A DNA stretch of 64,000 nucleotides from Cheilinus undulatus (lineage: Eukaryota > Chordata > Actinopteri > Labriformes > Labridae): positions 19,922,855-19,986,854 of the forward strand of contig NC_054867.1 in the NCBI RefSeq assembly GCF_018320785.1, read 5' to 3'. The notes under the pieces were generated by a model. It ran no database searches and was not told the DNA's origin. It was given only the letters and a program-made list of their open reading frames with translations. Below, one piece after another: positions 12,606 through 25,200 of the stretch; the first letter of the stretch is position 1; each line of letters opens with the position of its first letter. The position numbers and the translations under genes are program-made.

Positions 12606-14700
12606 CATATTTAAAAAAAAATGGGCAAAAGCATCAAAAATTGGCAAAAAGTTGAAAAATAGAACAAGGGCCAAAAGCAGCAAGAAATTGTTCATAGTGG
12701 TAACAATGGGTACAAAAATTGGTGAAATGGGTTAACAGTCAGCACGAATAAATGATAACAACATTTGAAACCAGTAATAGTTTGACTCACTGGCAGCTCC
12801 AAAATGGGGTAACAATGTTAGTCAGGATGCTAACATCGATTCTCCTGATCCAGCACACATACTGAGATCATTGAGCACAGCTGGGGAAGGCTGATTCTCT
12901 GGGTTTTTCGGAGGCCGAGACAGTTCTGTGAGCAGGGCTGCCACAAAGAGAAGTCAGAGGTACAGGACGAGATCAGCAACAGAAAAAGGTATTTTTTTTA
13001 TCCTCAGAAGTCACCAAGATCAACTGAAAATAAAAGTACCTGACGGTAACTTTCCATAATGAGTCTCACTCCCATTCTGCAATGATAGGGGTCCACATTG
13101 TACCACATTGTGGGAGGGGGTTTATCACGATGCAGCTGTTTGGAGAAGGAGACCACACATGTTGAAGCTGACATGGTTCATTTTTAACTAACCAAAAGAA
13201 CAGAGAGAGAACTCAAACTAAACAGCACAAAAGGGTTGGGTGAACACAAAACAAAGGTAAACGCAGATGGAAAACCCCCTTCAGACCTTCTGGAATCTAA
13301 AACATCACTGACCTCAACTAAACACTGGATTTAACAAACAGTCCAGGCAGGTGATATGAAATATGATGACATGACTTCATCATCTTGACTCCTTCATCCA
13401 GGAGATGAAGGTTTCTCTGTGACTGGATGAAAGTAACAAGGTCAAACAGTCTATCCCTGACTTAGTGAGTGAAAAGATCAAACCATGGATTGGTCCAGTG
13501 TTGAAGATGCACTGGCTGCTGTTAGAATGAGCAGGTTTGGATGTTCCTCTGTAAGGCCTACTTTGGTTTGTAGAATGGATATTAGGAGTGTCCGGGGAGG
13601 GAGAGGGGCATTGGTCTATTGACTTAGAAGCTTTATTTCAATGAGCACATTCATTTTTCTGTGAGGTGCTGCTTTGGTCTGATTTCATTTTGATGTCACC
13701 TTCTTTGTATGAAAGAGCAGAAATGAGAGATGCTGTGTGTGCCCTCGTTACTAGAAGACATATTTGTGCTTATTTTATTGTTGTGTATATCAAGAAGCAG
13801 CAACTGTCTTTTGTCTACTTTACTAACACAACTTAACACATGACAGACATACTCCACTGCAGACTAACTTCTCATGGAGCACATAAGCACTTAATCCTGT
13901 AACATCATTTCTTGCGTTAAAATCACTCACATACCATCATACCTTTTACTGACTAAAATATTGTAATTACTTTATTTTACACTAATGTGGGAATGCGTCT
14001 GGTTTACCATTGTAAATTTCATTGGCAATTAAGCTACAAAAGATTTCAGGAGACATTGAGTAATACAAAAGTAAAGTAACTAGTAATTTAATGGATTACT
14101 TTTTGAGAAACTAACCCAATACTGAGTGCAGCTGTATGCTTCCACTGCTGTGTGAAATGTATGAGTTGAGATACCAGGTGAGGAACAGTATTATCATATT
14201 GACTTAGTATGATGTCACAGTGAGAGCAGGTTCTGAACAGACCATCAGAGTTAATGTCTTCAGACATGGATAAACCCAGAACAAAGGATTGGGTTGCCTT
14301 ATTTCACATCTTGTGGGTTGGGATATTCTAATACCCTGATATATGTACAAAAGTACTATAAAGAGCAGTTTTCATGATATGCCCCCTTTAAAAACAACTT
14401 ATGTTACAGAATAACTGTAAAAAAGTAACTTTCTATACATTCTTAGAAACTTATGTTAGAATACTAAAATTAAAACTTCTTGATTCAATACAAATGTTTG
14501 TCCTCTTTTCACAACTACTTTGTTTCTGCTTCTTCCCAGCTGTTCTCTTGAGAGGGGTCTGGCTGCACAGCTTGGATCTCATCAGAGTAAACAGGAAAAA
14601 AGCTAATCCTCAATGAAAATACCATAATGTAGCAAGCATAGCTCTCTCCAGATGCGTAGGCTTCGTAGATCAGAGCTAAAGCTACAGCTCCTAAAGTAAG
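12606..14700. other. Intergenic DNA, no feature recognised
   Basis: This is AT-rich sequence with short poly-A runs and no ORF above 60 codons. Nothing recognisable was seen. Confidence 0.5.
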
Positions 14701-14708
14701 GCAGCTGT

Positions 14709-14916
14709 AAAGCTGAGGTTAGCTGTGTTAACTCCGTAAGCTACGTAGCTAAATTAACTTTAGCTTTGCCTCCTAAAGCTCATGTTGCTGAAGCTACCTT
14801 AGCTACACTGGTTTACATAGTAACATTACTACAAAGCTGAGGTTAGCTATGTTAGCTATGTAAGCTGTGTAGCTCAATTAACATAAGCTTTGTTTCCTAA
14901 AGCTCATGTTGCTGAA
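14709..14916 (+). repeat. Tandem duplication, 84-bp arms, 124-bp period
   Basis: Arm 1 (14709-14792) and arm 2 (14833-14916) are both 84 bp. Both start aaagctgaggttagctnngt and end taaagctcatgttgctgaa. The 40 bp between them continues the repeat character (gctaccttagctacactgg). The unit is rich in AGCT and TAGCT words. It is non-coding. Confidence 0.85.
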
Positions 14917-14929
14917 TTTTTTCCTTTTG

Positions 14930-15780
14930 TTATTCATTTGTTTATTTAAAAGGGACAGTGCACATTAAGGTACAAACATACGGGGTAAAATTGGTAAATG
15001 CGCCAGAGTAAGCAGAAATGCTAATTTGCATCTGTTGTCCCTTGGCAGGTCACAAAATTAAAGAAACATTAAGTTCATAAGACTACATAAATATTAATTC
15101 AAAAGGCCTAAAATTCATGAATACAATACAATCAATCAATCAAGAATACAAAGTGCTAGAGTTAAAGTGTAAGAGTTAGTATTTCAGTTACAGTACATAT
15201 TGCCAGTTTGAGTTATTTGTAGAAATACAGAAAATCAGTAAAGAGAATCTCCATTTTTTGTATGTGTTCACATTCACATATACAAAAAATCAACTAAATA
15301 CAGTACATGTATACATGCGTTTGTATCTGTACACCATAGACAGTCTATTTAACTGTGAGAACAGGTTTGGTTGGTTATAAGCCAGTTTTTGAGATGAGAT
15401 TTGAAGGTGGTGAGGGTGGTGCATTCTCTTATTGTAAGTGATTTTTTTTTTGTAGTTCTCAAAGGATAAGGATACACTAGCTATGTAGCCAAAGTGAGCC
15501 ACCTACTTTTAAAACTGGTCTTCACATTATTTACCCCAGGGTGAGACCTCTGAGCTTTTTAGCAGTTTTATTTAAGAAATGTTTCTTAGTCTGTAATGTT
15601 AGCAATGCGGTTATTTCATGGATGTAGCTACCAGACTTTGTCAATGAATAAGCATCAATAAAAAAATAATAATAAAAAATAAAATAAAAAATACAAATGT
15701 AAATACGTTGACAAAGATGGCATCTCATAGTTTAGGTCTGCAAGAGGTCTGCAGGCAAACTGTCTCGGAACTTTCCTCAG
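14930..15780. repeat. Probable interspersed repeat, unclassified
   Basis: The phrase tttatttaaaagggacagtg followed by cacattaa, and a later stretch with gatttgaaggtggtgagggt, read like parts of a dispersed teleost element. There is no intact ORF and no termini were found. The assignment is tentative. Confidence 0.3.
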
Positions 15781-18110
15781 AAAGTTTGGGTTCAGACTGA
15801 ACATTTTCCTGATCATTTTTTTGGGTCATGGTTTTTCTTTTCTGGCTTGTACTCTTGGCTACACAACTCAACACTGCCCCCATGATTACCTTTAGTATTG
15901 CAATATTTGATCTGTATCTGCAAGCTTTGAGAGAATGTGCAAAAATTGGGACGAAATGAGTGAAGAGTACGGACAGAAAGCTCAGTCCCTTTCCATGTCC
16001 ATATTACACGCATAAATGCACCTTTACCTTGTATTCAACTTGCCAGACACAGTGAATGTGAAATTAAAAAATCTACACAGGAATAGAGAATATTTATGAT
16101 ATTTTTATGTGGTTGAAGTAGAAATGGTTAGTGGCTAAATAAATGGGCATACGTACATGATACCACCCCTGCATGGCTCAGTGCCCAGGTTAGGCCCCTT
16201 GCTGCTTCTCTGGCTAATGTGTGATTATCTGTGAAGTATTTGGCCATCCTTTAGAACACAATCCACTCAGGTCTTAAACCTAGATCTATTTCTTTTTAGT
16301 GTGATCAGCACAGTAAAGGGACTGTTCTATTTCCTCAGCCATAGAATATTGAAATAAATCCTTTTCACTTTAACTTGAACAAAGCCATCTCTGGCACATT
16401 CACAGTCTGAAATGTGTCTTCACTGAGGCCATAGTGTTAGTGTGTCCTGATAATTCCCCCGACATCTGCTGCTCATCCTCTCCCTCTTACACTAAGTAGA
16501 TAATCTTCAGACACAATGGACAGTTTAATCAGAGGGAACTTTAGGCCATTGTTCATTTAATAATCATGTTCACATGGTTCACTGTAAAACATGTGTAGGA
16601 CTATTCACGAGAGAAATCAGCATGGCCAACACTTGTCCAGAAATGTCCATGTCCTCTGAAGAGTGACTCCAAATTTACAGAAAAAAGAAACTCATTTAAT
16701 CGTCACAGCATCCAACTGTGTTCACTATTCTCTGATTTACAGCGCTGCAGTGAGCTCAAGCGGAGAGGCTGAAGAATAATGGCCCTTATTATACTGTCTT
16801 TTTGCAATTCATGGGTTCACTATTGAAGGAGGATTTGGCTTTCTGTTGCAGTCACTGGCAAAGATATAAAAGGCCAAAAAAGACCATTAGGCATTGAAAA
16901 AAAATGCTGCTTTTAAAGTATGACCCAGAGCTGGGGCTTCTGAGCTATAGGTCTCCTTTGTGTTTTCCCATTAGACACAAAACCTCAAGCAATATGAAGA
17001 TGAATGTTCAGGGGGAATGTTGAGCATTTGAGAAAATCACTAGAGAGTTCAAATGCTCTGTGGTAAAACTGAGGCAAGCAGACATATTAAACAGTGTTAC
17101 ACATGCTATGTTTTAAAGTTACTGAGTCAAATCCAGAGGAGAGTCCGGCACATTTTCCTTTATAATGACTGAATGATGAGAGGAAGAAAGGACAAGAAAA
17201 CCACTTGACAGCAAAACTGAACTTAAAGGGCCCTAGAGAGAAGCTGAAAAGATTAAAATAACTTAAACAAGTATTTCCTTCCACATTTACATCTCAAAAG
17301 CAGCAGTAAATTTTGACACTTGGGAATTTGAATGTGTTTGCCCAGGCTGCAACTGGTTTTCTTTTGTTTTACAGCAGCCAGTTTCTCCAACAGTGGAATA
17401 ACGCTGCCATCTGTTGATTCAGTGCAGCACCTACAGCTGTGATTTAATGCCACTGAACCCAGAACATCATTGGAGGTACTGCACAGTACTTTTTTGAGGG
17501 TTTTGTTGACAATATTGATTCCTTATTAACGGGACTGTTTTCAGAATGCTTTAAAGTGCACTATAATATACATTTTTTAACTTCTGCTCATGATTTTCTC
17601 CATTATTTGTACATTTGTGGTACCAGTTTGATCCACGGACTACTCAGATCTAATAGACTGAACCACTAATGATTGTTTCCTCCAGTTTATCCTCCTCCAG
17701 GGTTTACAAAGCACAGCAGGGCGTCGGTACGGAATGATCAGCTGAGCCAGGACTCTGCCAATTACAGCTGGTACCCTCAGAGTGCTGGACGGTGAACATA
17801 GCATGCTCAACAGCTAATGAAGAACCTTTGGCTTCTAGCGGCTGCTGGGTGGAGATAAGAAAGAAGATACCTTTTAAGAATGAAGAGTGTCATTATAGCT
17901 ATGAAGCTGGATGAGGAGGGCTCGTTTGCAAGGACTGAAGTGGCATGCAGGAATCATGGGAATCATACAGAGAGTATGGACTATGAACATGTGAGCTGAA
18001 GGCAAAGGGGTGGAAGGAAACATGTCCTACAGATTCTAGTGGCATGTTTCAGGAGAAAACACAGATAAAGTGGTGTGTTAGGAATAACAATTGAAATGGT
18101 CCACTTATAT
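15781..18110. other. Intergenic DNA, no gene seen
   Basis: No coding exon was recognised. The part at 16440-16620 is repeat-free and could be conserved non-coding sequence (acagtttaatcagagggaac, followed by cattgttcatttaataatca), but that cannot be shown from one sequence. Confidence 0.45.
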
Positions 18111-18475
18111 GGACCAAAGTATTTGGGAATGTACTGACATTGTATTCAAACATATGTGCTTTAATATGGAGTTGGTCCCCGTTTAGCAGCTATAACAGTC
18201 TCCACTCTTCTTTGAAGAGTGTTTTTGTGCCCATTCATTCTGTAGAGCATGCTACAGAGCCATGCTTGTAATCTCCTTTCCAGTTCATCCCAAAGGTGCT
18301 CAGTTAGGTTGAGGTCAGGGCTCTGTGAGGGCGAGTCAAGTTCTTCCACACCAAACTCATCAAACCATGTCTTTATAGTCCAAGCTTTGTGCTCTGGGAG
18401 TCATGTAGGAACAGAAAAGGGACTTACCCAAACTGTTGCCACAAAGTTGGAAGCAAAGCATTAACAGAAATATCC
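18111..18475 (-). mobile_element. 5'-truncated Tc1/mariner-type fragment
   Basis: The minus-strand frame at 18161-18349 carries the Tc1 transposase C-terminus (SPDLNLTEHLWDELERRLQA). Further minus-strand sequence up to about 18475 encodes the preceding part around the FGxxxKTWFDEFG region. The 3' terminal repeat is seen at 18111 as acttatatggaccaaagtat. Only the last third of an element remains, so it is dead. It belongs to the same general family as the copy at 5766-6895 but is inserted in the opposite orientation. Confidence 0.85.
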
Positions 18476-19165
18476 ACAGTATGCTTGTGAAAGCTTCATA
18501 CACATATAAAGTTTGTATCAGGACAATATTTGATCATTTTAGAAACCCTAAACTGAGTGCACATATAATATTTATTTCATCCAATTCCCCATGACATGGA
18601 GTAAATTTGGAGTAAATTTAGATTGTCTCTATAGTTTTTGAGAAACTCAAGCATAGGAAAATGAAAACCAGTTTGATTTGACCCGGTTTAGATCTTACTG
18701 AAATGACAAAAATGTAAGTTATGGTTTCATTATCACGTGAATGATGAAGTTATGGATAATCCAAATAATCCCACCATGCTCTGAGCTCAACCAACCACAA
18801 AATGGAAAAAAGGACATCCTGTTTACAATATTTTGGGACTCTGCCAGGCAGTCTTCATTCATTTTATTCCCAGCTGTGGTCAAAGAACAAGCAGCAGGGT
18901 CTGCAGGGAGCAAAGGGAGTAATGGATGATTTATTGCTGCAGAGCTAAAAGAGGGAAACCACAGACCTCTTACTGACAAACATGATGCAGCCACAGGTGC
19001 AGTGTTACCTGGTATAAACCACATTACTAGTGGATTTTTTAAGAATCTGTTCAGCTAGTTTCCAGATTTGAAGGTTTGATGTATGACCTAACTTACTGAA
19101 ATGGAGACATCAGAAAGAGAAATGCTCAACATCTGAACAGTTTTACTCCATAATAATATACAATG

Positions 19166-19171
19166 TTTATT
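19166..19171 (-). terminator. Candidate poly(A) signal of the SLC2A gene
   Basis: The minus-strand AATAAA lies about 118 bases after the stop codon of the transporter gene. It is the first such hexamer downstream, so it is the likely 3' end signal. Confidence 0.6.
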
Positions 19172-19288
19172 GATAGTTTTTGAGTTTGATTGCATAGTTT
19201 CTCAAGGCATAAATACTGTCCACATGGTCTAACACTTTAGTATTAATTTAAAAAACAAAACAAAAGCAGCTTTTCTCTCCAGATGTCC

Positions 19289-22200
19289 TCATAACTTGGT
19301 CTCAGGGTTTTCCGCCTCGGTAGATTTCCCACATACTTTGATGGATTCAAACTCCTTGCTGATCTCTAGCAGGGTCTTTCCTTTGGTCTCAGGCAGGAAT
19401 AAGAAGGTAAAAACACAACCGGAGAGGCAAACACCGGCAAACAGCACAAAGCAGTATGTGTCCAGAGCATTCTGTAAGAGAAAAGACCCAGTATAAAGCA
19501 TCACAACTTGTATTTGTGCTACTTTGTGTTTTGGTATAACAGAAAGGCAACAGTGCTAATGTCCTGTCTAGCCCTTCCATATGCTGAAAGATATTCAGTC
19601 ATAGATCATCAAAAACAATCTAGTTTGGACAACAACAGGTCCAAATGTGCCGCAATGAATAATTAATACTGTAAATGAAAGTCCTCAAAAGAAAAAATAA
19701 TAATATTCTGATTTTATGTGCATGTGTTGTACTCACAATAATAAAAGGGAAGACGAGGCCTAGGATAGCAAACAGGAACCAGCGCTGAATCCCAGCCAGG
19801 ACAAATGCAGCTAACCGATCAGACTGGATGAAGATTTCGTTGATTAGCACAGGTGTGGATCCTGCTGTGAGGAGCAGAGAGACAACACAGGTGATGAACT
19901 TTATCACAGTTACATGCAGATATCTCTGTCTGTGGATCAGGTTTCATCTCTTAGATTTATAGAGCACATACATGGTCCTCCAGCAAAGAAGATGATGAAG
20001 AGGATGATCAAACCCGGAGTTATGTACGGGACCCAAACACTGGAGTCCTGCATGAAGACAAAACGTAGTCTGTAATATTTTTCCAATTGTGATTTGAGTG
20101 TTGTTGTTGTTGTTTTTTTTTCAATTATCTATTGCCTAATCTGCTCAGTTCTGCAGTTAAATACACTTCTTAACCTCACAGAAAACAATGTTTTTAACAG
20201 CATGTTGTTGATTAATATCTATGTTATTAATCGTGTGTGAAGTTTTAAAGATATTTCCTGTTTCATCTACTCACATCATAAAAGGTGATAGGTTTACCTT
20301 CAGATTGAGTGTGACGGTGGCAAGCACCCAGCAGGTTGTCATGAGGCCATAACCCATCCAGAACAACACCCTCCTCCCTGTGCGCTCAATCAGCATGCCC
20401 TGGAAGAGAGACAGAGAGACATAAGTAGTTGTAGACTACATTTCAATCATGATAGAATTTTACTTTCTTCATGGAGAATCTTTTGTTAAACTTTTCAGTA
20501 TCCTAAACTAATGTCAGCTGTTCTTGTTTTATCTTGTTTAACACCACTTTCAAACCCAACAACAATATTTCACACCAACAATTTACTGAACTTATACAAA
20601 GATGAATAAAAATAGATCCACTGAGCCAGCATGTATTAAAAATAAGGGTTTGTGTGACCTTTGGATTTAAACCAAGTAGCAACCTCAGGGGTTGAAATAT
20701 GCAGAAGTATAATAGAACTGCAGTTCCCCAAGTGTCCACTTGAGGCTGGTTGCAGCAGTAAGCAAACAGAACAGATTTTTTTTCCTCAAAAATATCTTGG
20801 AGAGAATTTTGTATCATTTATGCTATGTTAATGTATAACAGAATATAGCAAAACTCAAAAGATGAGATGATTGTCTTTTCTGTTGTAACAGACGATAAAG
20901 TTGTATTAGCACTTCTCCCAGTGCTTCAGCATGGGTTTGCGATCGCTATGGATGGGGTCTGCCAGTGTGACCTTTGGCTGTATTGTGGTAGCTGTTCAGA
21001 TAGCTGTAGTTTAATTGGAATGGACCACATTTTCCTTTGAAACAAGAACTAAGAGTCACACCAAAAGCTTGGTCATGTTTTAGCACGTCCCCTGACTAAG
21101 CTTGGCATCAGTTTATTCACCAAAGAGCTCAACCGTTCACAACTACTGCAGTGGTAGAGCTCAGGAGAAGTGCATGAACACGACCTTATTTTGTCTTGTT
21201 GCTCTGAATGTGATAGAATGTTCCTCCAATCATCTTCCAAGAATTTTTTGAAAAGTCCTGCCCTTCCCAAACGATTTCTATGGGAACTTTCCCAAATGAA
21301 TGTGAAATATACCCACGCAGTAGAAATATGAAACAGTCAATCTGGGGTGCCAGGTTATATCTGATATGCCGATATTTGCAAATTAATTTTAGCTGTTACT
21401 GATAGTAATATTTAAATGTAGTTTAAACTTAAAACTTTTTTCATAAAAAACACAATTTCAAGGATGTGGTTGAACATTCTGACAAATTCCAGACTTTACA
21501 GTGTAAGGAATGATGATGAATACAGAAAAAGACTTTAGCTGACGTAGGACTGTAGTCAAGGCCTGTAAGTTAATTTCTTTATTTGTGAGTACAGCCAACA
21601 TTTACAGCAGGCGTGGGCAGATTATTATTGGCCAAAATATCTGTTGTGAGCATTGACAGAAATTTTCTTGTCTTTTTTTTTTTTTTTTTTTGGTAATTGT
21701 GACATCTGCTGTAGATCATTTGCCTGTAAGTTGTCTCACAAAATACAAATAACATGCTGATGATGTCCTGCATTCCTAGTTTTTTACCACATCTGTGCAT
21801 TATAGGAAAAAGAAAATGAATATGCACTGGGAGGCATTTCATTTACCTTTTAATGTTAAACTGAAATGAAGTTAAATCAGGACATGAATGTCCTTTATCT
21901 TCTAGATGGGATGGAATATAGAAATGGTGGAATACCATACTGTGTGTGTGTGGTAAACAATGTAAGATACATGGGAAACTGTCAATGTAGGAGTTTGAAC
22001 TGGTGTTTGGACTGAAACATGTGAACATTTCTCTCTGAACAGCCTGGGAATCAAACAGAAGCAGCATGTTCATGCCTGATAAAAAAGTCACTCACACAGA
22101 AGATGTAGGTGATGATTTCAGTTAACCCAAGACCCAGGGTGACATAGCGGATCATGTCTTTTGGTATACCCACCTTCAAGAAGATGTCAAAAGAAAAGAC

Positions 22201-25200
22201 ATTGATCTGGAGGGGAGAGAAACATATTCATTGCATTTTTTTTAAATCAATGAGTAGGAAGTCAATAATTCTGGGGTTAAGTTCCATCCTTACGGCAGAC
22301 ATGCCTGACATCTGGGTGCAGAAGTAGATGATGAGTATGGTGACAAGCTGCCATCGGACAGTACCGTCCCTCAGCAGCTGCAGAGGGTTTTTCGGTAGTG
22401 CTCTTTTAATGGCCTCCTGCTCAGCCAGCATCTCTTCCATCTCCTGTTTGTAGTCTCCTTTACCCCACAGAGTCTGCAGAGCTGGGACGAGGAGGAGAGT
22501 GCAGTTGTGCGGTGCATTAGAGAGTATTCGACCCCCTTCACTTCTTTATGTTGCAGCCTGATGCTAAAGTTGAAAAAATTGTTTTATTCTCTGTAATCTA
22601 CACTCAATACCCTATCATGACAGAGTGAAAAGTATATTTTATAACTTTCTGAAAATTGATTTAATATTTTTAAAAACCCGGAAATATCACATTGACAAAA
22701 GTATTCAGACCCTTCACAAAAACACTTTAAATTTAGCTCAGTTTCCTCCCATTTCTCTGGATCTTTGCTGGGATTTTTTCTACACCTCGATTGGAATCCA
22801 TCTGTGGTAGATTAAACCAACTGGACATGATTTGAAAGCTACACACCTCTTTATAGAAGGCCTCAGAGCTAAAAATGCATATCATAGTAAAAACTAAGCC
22901 ATGAGGCCAAATGAAATGCCTTCAGAGCTCAGAGACAGGATTGCTCCAAGGCACAGATCTGAGGAAGGCTACAAAAAGATTCCCAAGAGCACAGTGGCCT
23001 CCATATGGAAGAAGTTTGGCACAACCAGGACTCTTCCAACTGGTAGCCGGGCTTAAATGAGCCAGAAGACCAACCAAGAAACTGATGGTCCCTCTGACAG
23101 AGCTTCAGAGATCCTGTGTGGCAATGGGATAAGTTTCCAAAAAGACAACCATCACTGCAACCCTCCACTGATCTGGGCTCCACTGATCTGGCTCCACCCC
23201 TGGTCAGGAGGAGAGAGACTCTCTGTGTAGCAGAGAGGGGAGACACTTGTATCCAGATCAGACGCAAAAGATGAGCAAACTGCATCAAGCTACCAGATAG
23301 GAGAGTTGGCTCTTGAAGATGATTAGTGATATGCTTTGGAAATCAGTCCTTGAGATGGAGCAGATAGCAGAGAAATTGAACGCCATTCATGCTGCTATAG
23401 GCCGGCATAATCCTTTTGTCTGTGTTTATTAGAGTCTTATGACTCTGATTATTGTTATCACTATGTTTTCCATTTATGTTGTCATCTCAATTTGGTCATA
23501 AAAGACTAATAAGCAATACACAGCCAAGAATAAGTTTTTTGTTTTAATGAAATGAAAACTTAACATTAAAGACCCTGTAAAGTGAAATCCAAAATTTGTG
23601 TATTAACAGACTAGATATGTTGGAATACAGTTGCTGTAAACACGTGAAAACACTGAGATCTACATGTGACTGAATTTTGAATTTAGACCACTAGAAAGTT
23701 TTTCACCTCTTTCCTAGCTGGGTTTCGTGTGGGCGGGGCCAATATTTGGGCTCATGATGTCACAAGGGGCAGGCTGATGGCATGAGTGCTTTCCTCCTTT
23801 CAGAATGTAGCATTTTTTTTTTAATTTGAGAGGATCAGATTTCTCCTGGCTTCAGCTCATTCAACAGACACGCCCACAGCAAGAGCAGATTTTACTGCCC
23901 CATTTTTCATGATTTTTCAAGCTTGATTTTATAAACCTAGAGATATTTCATTTGACTTGACAACAAATGTAATAACAGATTTATTTTCACTTTACGGGTT
24001 CTTTAAGAAAAAAAAGGGGTGTTGCAAAAGGATGCTGTTTTTCTGGTCAGATAGTGCATGACTATAAAGTGTTATACCAACCTTTTCTGCAGGCTTCCTC
24101 GTCACCTTTCTCTATGAATACGTATCTGGGGGCTTCAGGAAGAAAAGGCAGAACTATGACCTGGACCACAGAGAAAACTGAGGGGAGAGAGAGGAGGACG
24201 TTCCACAGCTCCTGACGACCCAGGATCTCACTGTAGAAAAAAAAACAACATGAAGAGTGGTGTAACATAATGTTCATTTCCACCCTTTTCAGCTGTGAGT
24301 TATCTTAAAGATCCTCCTCAAGTGTTTCTGATAGAAGTGTGTTGAAATAATATGAACTGTTCTAACTATATCTGTTTTTTAGAATCAGTGCATACCTTAG
24401 TCCAAATAACTGCCCTGACAGTTTGCCAAGTGACAAGAAGGTTGAGTAGGTCAGTGTCACCACACCTCTCAACTTTGTGGGTGAAATCTCTCCCAGATAC
24501 ATGGAGTGGGTGCTAGCTATCAAACCTGCAGACCAAAGGAGAGCATAAACCAGCCAGACACATACATGATAAGTGCAATGTTTCATTCCTGTCTCAGAAA
24601 GTGTCTTACCCGCAGAGAAACCATAGCAGATCCTCGCCACGATAATCATCTCAAAAGATCTGGCAAATTTACTCGTCAGCATGATCGATGCTGCAACAAT
24701 GTTGACAAAGCTGCTGCAGATCATTGCCTTTTTTCTGATGAAGGAACACATGTTATATGATGTCTTTTAAGGCTGTTAGACAACATGTATTTAGTCTTTT
24801 GTTTTTTGCTTACCTCCCCAGCGTGCCTGTGATGAATTTGACACTGACAGCACCACATAATGCTCCAACTGCATACAGGGAGACAATGAGGGACCAGATC
24901 ATTGTGACTGTCTGTGGAGGTGGAGGTTCTCCATATCTGTCACTCCAGCTGCTGTTGATGAAGTGCTGTATGAACTGATGCAGAAGTTTTAAAGAAAGCT
25001 TTTTTTTTTTCCAAAAACAAAGGCAAAACTGAAAACTGAGGCTTTTCTTTCAGGTTTTACATGTCAACAGAGTGACAGAAACTGGTGGTCAACAAGTTTG
25101 GAGAGAAAGAGATGCCATAGATGAAAAGAAATGCTGCAGACACAAAAATGTCTCACCGGTGAGGGAGAACTCAGTCCAGTTGCTTGGTAGCCGAGTTGAA

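Noticed and set aside
22929-23288. 119-codon minus-strand ORF in a SLC2A intron
   Set aside because: It overlaps the antisense of a Tc1-like transposase remnant and does not join the transporter reading frame.
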